Below are positions 1 through 6,912 of a DNA stretch of 64,000 bases, one piece after another; positions within the stretch are counted from its first letter, which is position 1; each line of letters begins with the position of its first letter. A program made the position numbers and the translations under genes. A model generated the notes under the pieces. That model was not told the DNA's origin, did no database searches, and worked only from the letters and a program-made list of their open reading frames with translations. The stretch covers positions 10,762 through 74,761 of the forward strand of contig JAEWUO010000003.1 of assembly GCA_023459335.1 (NCBI GenBank), written 5' to 3'. The stretch is from Bacillota bacterium (GTDB lineage: Bacteria; Bacillota; Clostridia; Christensenellales; CAG-138).

Positions 1-265
1 GGATAACGAGCGGCTTTGCGTTGACGAGCGCATCCGCGAGTTTTTTCCTCGCGTCGTTATAGATGCCCTGAGCGGTCGTGCGGGCCACGTTCATCTGCGC
101 GGCGCACTCTTCCTGCGTCAGCCCGATCAGGTCGATCAGACGGATGGTCTCGTATTCGTCGACGGTCATCACGATGCTTTCGCCGGAGCTGCGCGCGCCG
201 ACCGGGCCGAACCCCTCGCTGCCGGGCATGCTGCAAACGCGTCTGCACTTTCTTGGTCTAGGCAT
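1..265 (-). CDS. DUF134 family predicted DNA-binding protein (3' part missing)
   Basis: The gene runs off the left edge, so only the first 88 codons are visible and the C-terminus is missing. The start MPRPRKCRRVC and the segment DEYETIRLIDLIGLTQEE followed by MNVARTTAQGIYNDARK match DUF134, a family of small predicted DNA-binding proteins whose helix-turn-helix resembles sigma-70 region 4. Family members often sit next to iron-molybdenum-cofactor-type proteins and small metal-binding peptides starting MPxxDGTGP, and the next gene upstream (401-598) starts exactly that way. The ATG at 265 is chosen because the family motif begins there; no strong Shine-Dalgarno is visible. Regulatory targets are unknown. 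Confidence 0.85.
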   Translation of the reverse strand, partial: MPRPRKCRRVCSMPGSEGFGPVGARSSGESIVMTVDEYETIRLIDLIGLTQEECAAQMNVARTTAQGIYNDARKKLADALVNAKPLVI

Positions 266-400
266 CCGGTTTCCCTCGCTGTTATGTTGTTTTGCCTGCA
301 CTCGCTTTGTTTCCTTCGCGAACGCTGCCAAAACTTGTTCACAGTCTACTCCAGCTTTCCCGCCGCGTCAATCCGCATTTGCGCAGGCTGAATGAACGCG

Positions 401-598
401 TCAGTCTTTTTTATCTTTGCAGCAGCCGCGCCCGCTGCCGTGGTGTCCGCCGTTATGCTGACATCCTTCTCCTTTTTTCTCGCAATGCTCCTCCGCTCCG
501 CGGCGGTGGCGATGCTCGTCCCCGCAGCCGCAGGGTCCGCGATGTTCTTTATTTTTGCAGCAGTCCCCGCTGGGGCCTGTTCCGTCGTGATTCGGCAT
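401..598 (-). CDS. Small Cys/His-rich, probably metal-binding protein
   Basis: This 65-residue, highly charged protein starts MPNHDGTGPSGDCCKNK, resembling the N-terminus of DUF5320-type peptides (MPRxDGTGP). It carries eight cysteines, including three CC or CxC groups, and a His-rich middle (GDEHRHRR, HNGGHH), which suggests binding of iron, zinc or another metal; this is inferred from composition only. The start at 598 is preferred over an in-frame upstream start at 625 because AAAGGAGG lies 8 bases before this ATG. It is followed by the DUF134 regulator on the same strand, the usual partnership for such peptides. A strong promoter flanked by repeated CATATGTC elements lies at 621-666. Confidence 0.7.
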   Translation of the reverse strand: MPNHDGTGPSGDCCKNKEHRGPCGCGDEHRHRRGAEEHCEKKGEGCQHNGGHHGSGRGCCKDKKD

Positions 599-620
599 AG
601 ATTGTTCCTCCTTTGTTTTT

Positions 621-666
621 GACATATGTCGTTTATTATATTAATCGAGTTTGCGGCATATGTCAA
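621..666 (-). promoter_or_regulatory. Promoter with repeated CATATGTC operator candidate
   Basis: On the minus strand TTGACA (666-661) and TAATAT (643-638) are 17 bases apart, a good sigma-A promoter for the Cys/His-rich gene. The perfect palindrome GACATATGTC lies just downstream of the expected transcript start (621-630), and the same CATATGTC word recurs over the -35 box (657-664). Two copies flanking the core promoter look like a repressor site; the regulator is unknown. Confidence 0.6.
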
Positions 667-721
667 TATCTTTTGCAAAAAAACCCGGCGTTTCCGCCGG
701 ATGATCTTAGTGTATCGATTT

Positions 722-979
722 TCAGGATTTGTTGGACGCATAGAATTCTTTCAGCGTACGCTTCGTGCTCTCATCCAAATAGTGCCAGCGAACGCCGCGA
801 ATCGCCCCCTCCAGCGCGCAGAGGCGCATGTAGCAAGCGGAAGGATCGATCGCCGCGATGCGCAGCCACGCTTCGCGGCTGCCCGTTTGCTTCAGCGCGG
901 CAATGGTCGGAATCCCGACCTCGATCAGCTGCGCTTCCAGCTTATCCGCAATATTCGGAAGTGTTTTCAATTCACCCAT
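722..979 (-). CDS. TfoX C-terminal domain protein
   Basis: This 85-residue protein consists of the TfoX C-terminal (helix-hairpin-helix-like) domain alone. The pattern LPNIADKLEAQLIEVGIPT, then GSREAWLRI and CALEGAIRGVRWHYLD near the C-terminus is typical of the family. In Proteobacteria the full-length protein regulates competence; stand-alone C-terminal domains are common in Firmicutes and have no settled function. The start at 979 has GGAAAGG nine bases upstream, whereas the in-frame ATG at 988 would sit directly on that ribosome site. The gene follows the GNAT gene at 985-1536 with a 5-base gap, so the two are probably co-transcribed. Confidence 0.8.
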   Translation of the reverse strand: MGELKTLPNIADKLEAQLIEVGIPTIAALKQTGSREAWLRIAAIDPSACYMRLCALEGAIRGVRWHYLDESTKRTLKEFYASNKS

Positions 980-984
980 GCGAT

Positions 985-1536
985 TCATCCTTTCCGGTTC
1001 AGGTCGATCCAGTAACGCTCCAGAGAAACACCGTCATCCGCGTAAACCACCGTTTTTTCATATTCGCCTCCGCAGGAGAGAATGGTTCTGCGGCTCGCTT
1101 CGTTTTCCACCAGGCAGGTGACAAGCACGCGGTCCAGCCCGAACGCTTTGCATACCGACAAGCAGTCCGCAAGCATACGTTTCGCGTACCCTTTTCTCCG
1201 TTCATTCGGATGTACGCTGTAGCCGATATGCCCGCCGTAATCCCGGAGGAAGTCGTTGAACTCGTGCCGGAATTGGATCATGCCGACGATCGCGCGGTCG
1301 CTTTCCCGCAGCAGTACGAACTGTTCGGAAGGCACCCAGTTTACCGGTGCGCTTTCCCTGTGTTCCGTATCACGGTTGAATTTCAGCCAATCTTGCGGGT
1401 CCTCCATCCGCCGGAGCGGGCCCGTGCCATCCAGGCTGTCCCCTGCCGCAAGAAACGCCGACCTGTAGGACGCGATCTGCTCCAGCATGGTTTCGTCCGG
1501 CTTGACCAGTATGCAGCTTTCTTTTTGATCGTTCAC
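985..1536 (-). CDS. GNAT family N-acetyltransferase (copy A of tandem pair)
   Basis: A 183-residue GCN5-related acetyltransferase. The acetyl-CoA loop is seen as HPNERRKGYAKRML (variant of RxxGxG/A), followed by the fold's C-terminal strands (LDRVLVTCLVENEASRRT). Such enzymes move an acetyl group from acetyl-CoA to an amine; the substrate cannot be read from sequence. The GTG at 1536 is chosen because GGGGGAT lies just upstream; an open frame continues upstream to 1761 but runs antisense-like through the neighbouring copy and has no family similarity. It is a close paralogue of 1590-2132, with near-identical C-terminal halves, so the pair arose by tandem duplication. Confidence 0.85.
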   Translation of the reverse strand: MNDQKESCILVKPDETMLEQIASYRSAFLAAGDSLDGTGPLRRMEDPQDWLKFNRDTEHRESAPVNWVPSEQFVLLRESDRAIVGMIQFRHEFNDFLRDYGGHIGYSVHPNERRKGYAKRMLADCLSVCKAFGLDRVLVTCLVENEASRRTILSCGGEYEKTVVYADDGVSLERYWIDLNRKG

Positions 1537-1589
1537 CCTTATCCCCCGGTAAAAATCATAATCGGTCTTACTTTCGGATAATGCCGCGC

Positions 1590-2132
1590 TTACGCGCATG
1601 GAATCCAGTAGCGCTCCAGCGTCGCATCGTCCCGCTCGCAGTAAACGGTGCTCTCGTAGACCCCGCCGCAGGATAGGATCGTCTTTCTGCTCGCCTCGTT
1701 TTCCACGCGGCAGGTGACGAGCACGCGGTCCAGCCCGAACGCTTTGCATACCGGCAAGCAATCCGCAAGCATACGTTTCGCGTAACCCTTTCCGCGCTCC
1801 TGCGGATGCACACTGTAACCGATATTGCCGCCGTACTCGCGCAGAAAATCGTTGAATTCATGCCGGAAGGAGATCATTCCGACAATCTTTTGATCTGATT
1901 TCCGCAGACAGACGAACTGGTCCGACGGCACCCTCCCCGCGGGTACGGTCTCACGCCGTTCCGAAATCCGGTTGTGATTCAGCCATTGCACAGGGTCGTC
2001 GATCTCATTCAGCAGGCCCGCGCCGTAAATCTTTTCCCCGGCGGCCAGAAACGCCGCTCGATATGCGGCAATCTGCTCCAGAAGTGTTTCATCGGGCTTT
2101 AAAAACACGCAATCGTCGATCCGTTCAGCCAT
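1590..2132 (-). CDS. GNAT family N-acetyltransferase (copy B of tandem pair)
   Basis: A 180-residue GNAT acetyltransferase. The core HEFNDFLREYGGNIGYSVHP and the CoA-binding segment QERGKGYAKRML are plain, and the same blocks occur in copy A downstream. The N-terminal 60 residues (KPDETLLEQIAAYRAAFLA and following) are also shared, but less strictly. The start overlaps the last codons of the NUDIX gene by 8 bases, indicating translational coupling, so NUDIX hydrolase, copy B, copy A and the TfoX-like gene probably form one transcript. The acyl acceptor is unknown; members of this subgroup are often simply annotated as ribosomal-protein- or small-molecule-acetylating enzymes. Confidence 0.88.
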   Translation of the reverse strand: MAERIDDCVFLKPDETLLEQIAAYRAAFLAAGEKIYGAGLLNEIDDPVQWLNHNRISERRETVPAGRVPSDQFVCLRKSDQKIVGMISFRHEFNDFLREYGGNIGYSVHPQERGKGYAKRMLADCLPVCKAFGLDRVLVTCRVENEASRKTILSCGGVYESTVYCERDDATLERYWIPCA

Positions 2133-2619
2133 GGTTATACCTCAGATAACTGGTTCCCAGAAACATCTGGCATTCGCCGCCGGTGAGTTCTGGAAAATGC
2201 GCGCGCACCTGCACCGGCAGGAGATTGATGTCCGGAACGTCGTTAACCGGTATCCACTCAACCGCCACCTGCGACTCGTCCGTTTCGGTCGGCGCGATTC
2301 GTTCGGTCGAAGCAAGGCGGCAGAGAAAGATATGCAGCATCTTATGCGCGTACTGCGGATATGTTTTTCGGATAAACGGGTCGAGACAGATCTCCTCCAT
2401 CAGCGCGGCGAAGCGAACCGGCTCGACGGAATAACCCGTCTCCTCCAGGCATTCGCGCTTGCAAGCGTCTTCCAGCGCCTCATACTGTTCCTGTCCGCCG
2501 CCGGGCAGGGAATAATATGTTCCGTTGTTCTCGTCGCGGCAGCGGTTGAGAAGCACCTTCCCCTCGTGAAGGATAACCGCCTTTGCCGTGCTGCGCACTC
2601 CGTAAGTTTTTTGTTCCAT
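2125..2619 (-). CDS. NUDIX hydrolase
   Basis: NUDIX enzymes hydrolyse a nucleoside diphosphate linked to another moiety, using a Glu-rich metal-binding helix. The signature is seen around residues 40-65: GGGQEQYEALEDACKREC followed by LEETGY, i.e. G-x5-E-x7-REc-x-EETG, with the small change of Glu for the usual first residues tolerated in the family. Predicted size is 164 residues. The start at 2619 (MEQKTYGV) has AAAGGA about 13 bases upstream; the alternative ATG at 2643 has no ribosome site and would leave a leader of only about a dozen bases from the TATAAT at 2661-2666. The substrate is not predictable. It is the first gene of an operon with two GNAT enzymes. Confidence 0.85.
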   Translation of the reverse strand: MEQKTYGVRSTAKAVILHEGKVLLNRCRDENNGTYYSLPGGGQEQYEALEDACKRECLEETGYSVEPVRFAALMEEICLDPFIRKTYPQYAHKMLHIFLCRLASTERIAPTETDESQVAVEWIPVNDVPDINLLPVQVRAHFPELTGGECQMFLGTSYLRYNHG

Positions 2620-2660
2620 TTGATCCGGATTGTCCTTTATCATTTTCTGCGTTATTTTTT

Positions 2661-2666
2661 ATTATA
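2661..2666 (-). promoter_or_regulatory. -10 box of the NUDIX-GNAT operon
   Basis: A perfect TATAAT (read on the minus strand) preceded by TTTGAG stands 42 bases before the chosen NUDIX start. No convincing -35 box is seen at the right distance, so only the -10 element is reported. Confidence 0.45.
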
Positions 2667-2679
2667 CTCAAACAGGGAC

Positions 2680-2709
2680 AAAAAAGAACCCTTTAACAGG
2701 TTCTTTTTG
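2680..2709 (-). terminator. Intrinsic terminator of the ABC exporter operon
   Basis: The stem AAAAAGAACC / GGTTCTTTTT with an 8-base loop ends in a T-run on either strand. It sits 11 bases after the permease stop codon and upstream of the NUDIX promoter. Confidence 0.8.
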
Positions 2710-2720
2710 TAATCTCTTGT

Positions 2721-3767
2721 TTATAATTTTCTGTATCGTTTCAGCACCAGTATGTTCAGCACGAAGAATAACAGTGTAAAGCCCAGCATGATCAAGAGAT
2801 CCGGCAAAACGTCCACGAAACCCGCCCCGCGCAGCATGACGTTTCGCAGGGCCTCCGCTCCGTACGTCAGAGGAAAGATTTTCGCAAGATACTGCAAAAA
2901 AAGCGGCGTTTCGCGCAGATTCAGAAGCCCGCAGAACATCATCTGTGGAATGATGACGATCGGGATAAACTGGAACAGCTGAAATTCATTTCTCGCAAAC
3001 GCCGAAAACAAGGTCCCCATGGCGAGCGATGCGCCCGCAATCGTGAGATTGATCAGCAGCACCAGCGAGAAATCGGTTCCCGTATGGATTTTCAGCGCAT
3101 AGACGAGGAACGACTGGATCACTACGGTCTGCATCGCGGCGAACAGGCCGAACCCGAGAAAGTACCCCGCGACCAGATGTCCGCGCCGCAGCGAGGAAAC
3201 CAAAATCCGATCCAGCGTACCGCTGATGCGCTCGCGTAAAAACGCGATGCCCGCGAGCAGAAACACCAGAAAAAAGATGATGAATCCCATCATGCTCGGC
3301 GCAAGAAAATCGAACTGATCGTAATCCGCGGAGCCGTAATACTGCTCGATGTCCGGCATTTTCGTCAGTCCGGCCGCCTGCGAGGCAAACTGCGGCGGCA
3401 GAGCGGCGAGGTTCTTCTCCTGCGCATACTGCGCGAACGCGCGTTTCGCCAGCGCGGAGAGCGAAGGATCGGATCCTTCCACGACATATGTGCCGCCGTC
3501 GATATAGCCGTCGCTCTCTCCGCTCCTGAGCCGGTCGACCGCCTTTGTTTTAGTGTCCAGCAGCGTAACGTCCGCGATCTCGGCCATCGCCTCGGAAGGT
3601 GTATAATCTTCGCCGACGATATCGATTTTCGCCTTCGTCACGCCGTTTCCAAGCAGCAGGTACAGCAGCGTCATGATCAGCATCGGAGCGATCAGCATGA
3701 CGACCAGCGTGCGCTTATCGCCCGCAATCTGCCGGATCAAACGCCCTGCGATGACGAATATCTTCAT
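2721..3767 (-). CDS. ABC-2 type transporter permease
   Basis: A 348-residue membrane protein of the ABC-2 (DrrB/NatB/YhgE-like) class. One transmembrane helix near residues 20-40 (LVVMLIAPMLIMTLLYLLL) is followed by a large extracytoplasmic segment (about 45-165) and then five or six helices (about 170-345), including the typical RERISGTLDRILVSSLRR coupling region near residue 180 and the FPLTYGAEALRNVML segment near 310. It pairs with the ATPase immediately upstream, with which it overlaps by four bases. Together with the TetR gene it forms a probable drug or lipid exporter operon; the substrate is not predictable. Confidence 0.9.
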   Translation of the reverse strand: MKIFVIAGRLIRQIAGDKRTLVVMLIAPMLIMTLLYLLLGNGVTKAKIDIVGEDYTPSEAMAEIADVTLLDTKTKAVDRLRSGESDGYIDGGTYVVEGSDPSLSALAKRAFAQYAQEKNLAALPPQFASQAAGLTKMPDIEQYYGSADYDQFDFLAPSMMGFIIFFLVFLLAGIAFLRERISGTLDRILVSSLRRGHLVAGYFLGFGLFAAMQTVVIQSFLVYALKIHTGTDFSLVLLINLTIAGASLAMGTLFSAFARNEFQLFQFIPIVIIPQMMFCGLLNLRETPLFLQYLAKIFPLTYGAEALRNVMLRGAGFVDVLPDLLIMLGFTLLFFVLNILVLKRYRKL

Positions 3768-4501
3768 GCAGCGCCGCCTTCTTTCGCGCTGCGTCTGGCC
3801 GATTCGATAAACGTTGCCTCCAGCGTACCCTGATTCGTTCTGCTCTTGAGTTCCCGCGGCGAGCCGTTTTCAATGATCGATCCCCCGCGGATCAGGACGA
3901 GACGGTCGCACTTTTCCGCTTCGTCCATCACGTGCGTGGTTACGATAATCGCGCGGCCCAGTTCCTTGAGCCGCCGGAACTCCGCCCAGAACAGTTCCCG
4001 CAGCAGCGGATCGATCCCTACGGTGGGTTCGTCCAGTACAAGGATCTGCGGATCTCCGATCAGCGCCGCCGTCAGGGAAAGCCGCCGCTTCATCCCGCCG
4101 GAATAATGGACGACTTTTTTGTTTTCATCCCGTTCGAGTTCGACGAGCCGCATGAGCGCGTGCGCCTGCTCCGCCGCCGCGCGCTTTTTCATTCCCTTAA
4201 GACACGCGTAAAAGATAAGATTCTGAATGCCGGTCAAGTCTTCATATAACGCGTCCTGCTGGGCCATATAGCCGATCCGGTCCATCATACGCAGATTCGG
4301 CATCGGTGTGCCGTCGATCGAAATCGAGCCGCCGTCAAGCGCGAGCGTACCCAGCAGGCAGCGCACCAGCGTCGTCTTTCCCGCGCCGGACGGACCGAGT
4401 AAGCCTAAGATTTCCCCTGTCTGCAGGGTCAGGTCCACACTGCGCAGCACTTCTTCTTTGCCGAATCGTTTGTCCACATCGTTTGCCGTTATGATTTGCA
4501 T
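3764..4501 (-). CDS. ABC transporter ATP-binding protein
   Basis: The ATPase partner of the permease at 2721-3767. Walker A is GPSGAGKTT (about residue 37), the signature is YSGGMKRRLSL (about 135, a common LSGGQ variant), Walker B is ILVLDEPTVGIDP and the switch His lies in VTTHVMDEAEKCD. The architecture is that of export-type (DrrA/CcmA/NatA) ATPases. Start choice: the ATG at 4501 begins the domain directly with GGAGGG 12 bases upstream; ATGs at 4513 and 4528 are in frame and cannot be excluded. It overlaps the end of the TetR gene, so the three genes are one operon. Confidence 0.9.
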   Translation of the reverse strand: MQIITANDVDKRFGKEEVLRSVDLTLQTGEILGLLGPSGAGKTTLVRCLLGTLALDGGSISIDGTPMPNLRMMDRIGYMAQQDALYEDLTGIQNLIFYACLKGMKKRAAAEQAHALMRLVELERDENKKVVHYSGGMKRRLSLTAALIGDPQILVLDEPTVGIDPLLRELFWAEFRRLKELGRAIIVTTHVMDEAEKCDRLVLIRGGSIIENGSPRELKSRTNQGTLEATFIESARRSAKEGGAA

Positions 4502-5139
4502 GTGCCGTTCCATCCCTCCATTGTGCATGTTAAAAACCGTTCGACGTCTTTCTGTACGTTCGCGTGTTCGCCGCCGCCGAACATCGTATACGTTAAAACG
4601 AATCCCATCAGTTCGAGCATGACGGTATGCGGATCCAGCGTCTCGCTCATCTCCCCGCGCGATTTTCCGTACGCGACTACGCGCGAAACATACTGCTCGA
4701 TCATCGGCAGTATGCCGGATTGCAATTGTTTTAGAAGAGGCGCGCGGTGGATCAGTTCCGGCAGCACGGATTTGATGAACCGCCCGTTGTCGCGGATCAT
4801 CTGAATCCTGTCGGTCAGAATTGCATTCAGGATCTCCCTTGCCGGCGCATCGGCGTATTCCTCCAGGATAATATCGATCGGTTTGCCGATCTTCGGCGTC
4901 AGTACGCGGATTAAAAGCGGAACCATGCGCTCCAGAATTGCGTTTTTATTGGGGAAATAGCGGAATATCGTTCCTTCCGCGATCCCTGCGCGTTCCGCGA
5001 TTTCCTTTGTCCGCGTCGCCTCAAACCCTTTTTCGGAAAAGGCGTTAATCGCCGCGTTGATGATGCGAACCTCTTTATCCGGCGACGTTTGGGTATAATC
5101 CTTCAGGAACTCTTGTATGTCGTAGTTGTTTTCTTTCAA
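4489..5139 (-). CDS. TetR/AcrR family transcriptional regulator
   Basis: A 216-residue repressor-type regulator. The N-terminal helix-turn-helix is textbook: IINAAINAFSEKGFEATRT, KEIAERAGIAEGTIFRYF and PNKNAIL; the C-terminal half is the variable ligand-binding domain. A TTG start at 5139 is preferred because GGAAGGG precedes it at good spacing; the upstream in-frame ATG at 5178 lies inside the operator palindrome and downstream of the -10 box with no ribosome site. It heads the operon regulator-ATPase-permease, and its own promoter carries a matching palindrome, so it is likely to repress itself and the exporter until a ligand (unknown) binds. Confidence 0.9.
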   Translation of the reverse strand: MKENNYDIQEFLKDYTQTSPDKEVRIINAAINAFSEKGFEATRTKEIAERAGIAEGTIFRYFPNKNAILERMVPLLIRVLTPKIGKPIDIILEEYADAPAREILNAILTDRIQMIRDNGRFIKSVLPELIHRAPLLKQLQSGILPMIEQYVSRVVAYGKSRGEMSETLDPHTVMLELMGFVLTYTMFGGGEHANVQKDVERFLTCTMEGWNGTCKS

Positions 5140-5163
5140 TCTTATCGCCCTTCCGGTTAAAAA

Positions 5164-5208
5164 TGAGTGACCACTCACTTATTATAGTGTTTTTCATTCT
5201 TCTGTCAA
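5164..5208 (-). promoter_or_regulatory. Promoter and TetR-type operator of the exporter operon
   Basis: TTGACA (5208-5203) and TATAAT (5186-5181) are 16 bases apart on the minus strand. Immediately downstream, covering the expected transcript start, is the inverted repeat TGAGTG-AC-CACTCA (5164-5177). Position and symmetry fit an autoregulatory operator for the TetR protein encoded next. Confidence 0.8.
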
Positions 5209-5211
5209 ATA

Positions 5212-5235
5212 AAAAAAGAGGCGGAAGCCTCTTTT
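5212..5235 (-). terminator. Intrinsic terminator after the GT-C gene
   Basis: AAAAGAGGC-TTCC-GCCTCTTTT followed by more T residues on the minus strand, 48 bases after the stop codon of the gene ending at 5283. Confidence 0.8.
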
Positions 5236-5282
5236 CGCAATATGGTATCGCCCCTATGCCCCGATTCGATCCGGCTTGCGCG

Positions 5283-6770
5283 TCAGTTGATATAGAACAG
5301 CACCGAAACGAACGCGAAGGCGCAAACCGCCGCGACCGCCAGCACATACAGGATGCGAGGAAACCGTTTTTCTTTTCCGCGGATATCGTCCAGCGCAATC
5401 CCCAGATAGATCGCTCCGACGATGCAGGTCGGCACCATGTATCGATAATCCATCGTACAGCCGAACGGGTATTTCAGATTAAACAGGATAAAGAATACGA
5501 TCTGCAGCAGCCATAGCCCCGCAAGGGCAAACCGGTTGAGCGCGCTGATCCCCTTCCTTTTCAGCATGATATAGATCATGGCCGCCAGAGAAAACAGGAT
5601 GAGGATCAGGTTCGCGAGAATGAACAGCATTGCCAGCTTGTCATGCTGACTGAAATCATACTCGCCAAAGATGGAACACTTCAGCGTGTAGATCCAGATT
5701 CGAAAATCATCGAACGGGCGGCAGAATTGCGGATTGAGGATCTCGCCGACGGGAAAAGATAAAAACCGGCTGACGAAAGACTTGTCGCCGACATAGAGTT
5801 CGCTCGACAATGCGTCGCTGACATAAGTGAGCGGCTGTCCGAATTTGATATAGTTCCGAATCGGGTACCATAAGCCAAGCGGCGCGCACACCCCGAGAAA
5901 AGCCCCAAACTGTCCGAATAATTTTCCGGCGTTCTTTTCCTTGATCCTTCGAATCAGAACGATCAGGAAAAACGGCGCCGTGAAGAACGCGACCGTCGCG
6001 GCGGAAACCTTCGTCATCATCCCCAGGCCGATTGCCGCCGCAAGCAGCAGGATATTTTTCATCGTTGGATTATGATACCAGCGAATCGTATACAGTACGG
6101 CGATCATATAGAAAAGCAGCATCATCGCGTCGTTGTTGATGCCGGAAGAGAGCAGGAAGAACGTCGGCTGAAACGCAAGGATCGCCAGCGTGATCGCGGT
6201 GGATCGTTTTGACAGCTCCATCTCCCTGCAGAGGCTTTGAATCACAAGAAGAAGAGAACAGGCAGCGAAACACGGTACGATTTTCGCCGACTCGAGCAGC
6301 GTCATCAGTTCTGTTTTCGGGCTCAATAAGGAGAACAGTTTTACGACGGCCGCTTCCAGAATATGCTGCAGCGGCGGATGATAAAACTGCAGCTGGTTGG
6401 TGTTCGGCAAAGCGCCGGTGGTGAGGATTGTATAGACGTAGTCCAGGTGTCCGAATTCGTTAAAGCCGAGTACGTCGTGCTGCCGGACCAGGAATGAAGT
6501 ATAGAGCATGTAGTCGATGCGCATGACGAACCCTGCCAGGATGATCAGCGCGATCCTGATCTCCAGCCGGTCCCGCTTTTTTGCGAAGCCGGCGGCGGCG
6601 AACCCGACGGCAAGCATGGCGGCGCACCCCATCATCAGCATCTGCATCCGGCTTGTTTTCATCGGAACGATCAGCGTAAAGAAGGCAAAGGCGGCAGCAA
6701 TCAGAGCGATCGTCGCCGCATACGGCCAAAGGCCGCGGAAAATCACCGTTCCGCGCTCATTTTCTTTCAT
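5283..6770 (-). CDS. GT-C fold membrane glycosyltransferase (family 39-like)
   Basis: A 495-residue polytopic membrane protein with 11-13 predicted transmembrane helices. The first extracytoplasmic loop holds an acidic motif (QHDVLGFNEFGHLDY, about residues 110-125) followed by FYHPPLQHI, the arrangement seen in the PMT/ArnT/RgtA-like GT-C enzymes that use lipid-linked sugars. The segment LSSGINNDAMMLLFYM (about residue 205) is also typical. It probably transfers a sugar to a lipid or surface acceptor; donor and acceptor are unknown. It is monocistronic, with its own terminator, and has GAGGGTG in front of the ATG at 6770. A doubled 11-base word lies upstream at 6795-6824. Confidence 0.75.
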   Translation of the reverse strand: MKENERGTVIFRGLWPYAATIALIAAAFAFFTLIVPMKTSRMQMLMMGCAAMLAVGFAAAGFAKKRDRLEIRIALIILAGFVMRIDYMLYTSFLVRQHDVLGFNEFGHLDYVYTILTTGALPNTNQLQFYHPPLQHILEAAVVKLFSLLSPKTELMTLLESAKIVPCFAACSLLLVIQSLCREMELSKRSTAITLAILAFQPTFFLLSSGINNDAMMLLFYMIAVLYTIRWYHNPTMKNILLLAAAIGLGMMTKVSAATVAFFTAPFFLIVLIRRIKEKNAGKLFGQFGAFLGVCAPLGLWYPIRNYIKFGQPLTYVSDALSSELYVGDKSFVSRFLSFPVGEILNPQFCRPFDDFRIWIYTLKCSIFGEYDFSQHDKLAMLFILANLILILFSLAAMIYIMLKRKGISALNRFALAGLWLLQIVFFILFNLKYPFGCTMDYRYMVPTCIVGAIYLGIALDDIRGKEKRFPRILYVLAVAAVCAFAFVSVLFYIN

Positions 6771-6794
6771 AACACCCTCGCAAAACTCCCGATT

Positions 6795-6824
6795 TTATGA
6801 ACGTGTTCCCTTGTTATGAACGTG
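6795..6824. repeat. 11-bp direct repeat upstream of the GT-C gene
   Basis: TTATGAACGTG occurs at 6795-6805 and again at 6814-6824, a 19-base period (about two helix turns), 25 bases before the start of the GT-C gene. A weak TAAAAT -10 box overlaps the inner copy on the minus strand. It may be a regulator site. Confidence 0.45.
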
Positions 6825-6912
6825 CGAAGGAAGCAACCGTATTTTACAGGAACTATTATGTCAAACCCGCATGATATAAAGCAAGCGGGATTTCTGCCTC
6901 TCGTCGTTCCAG

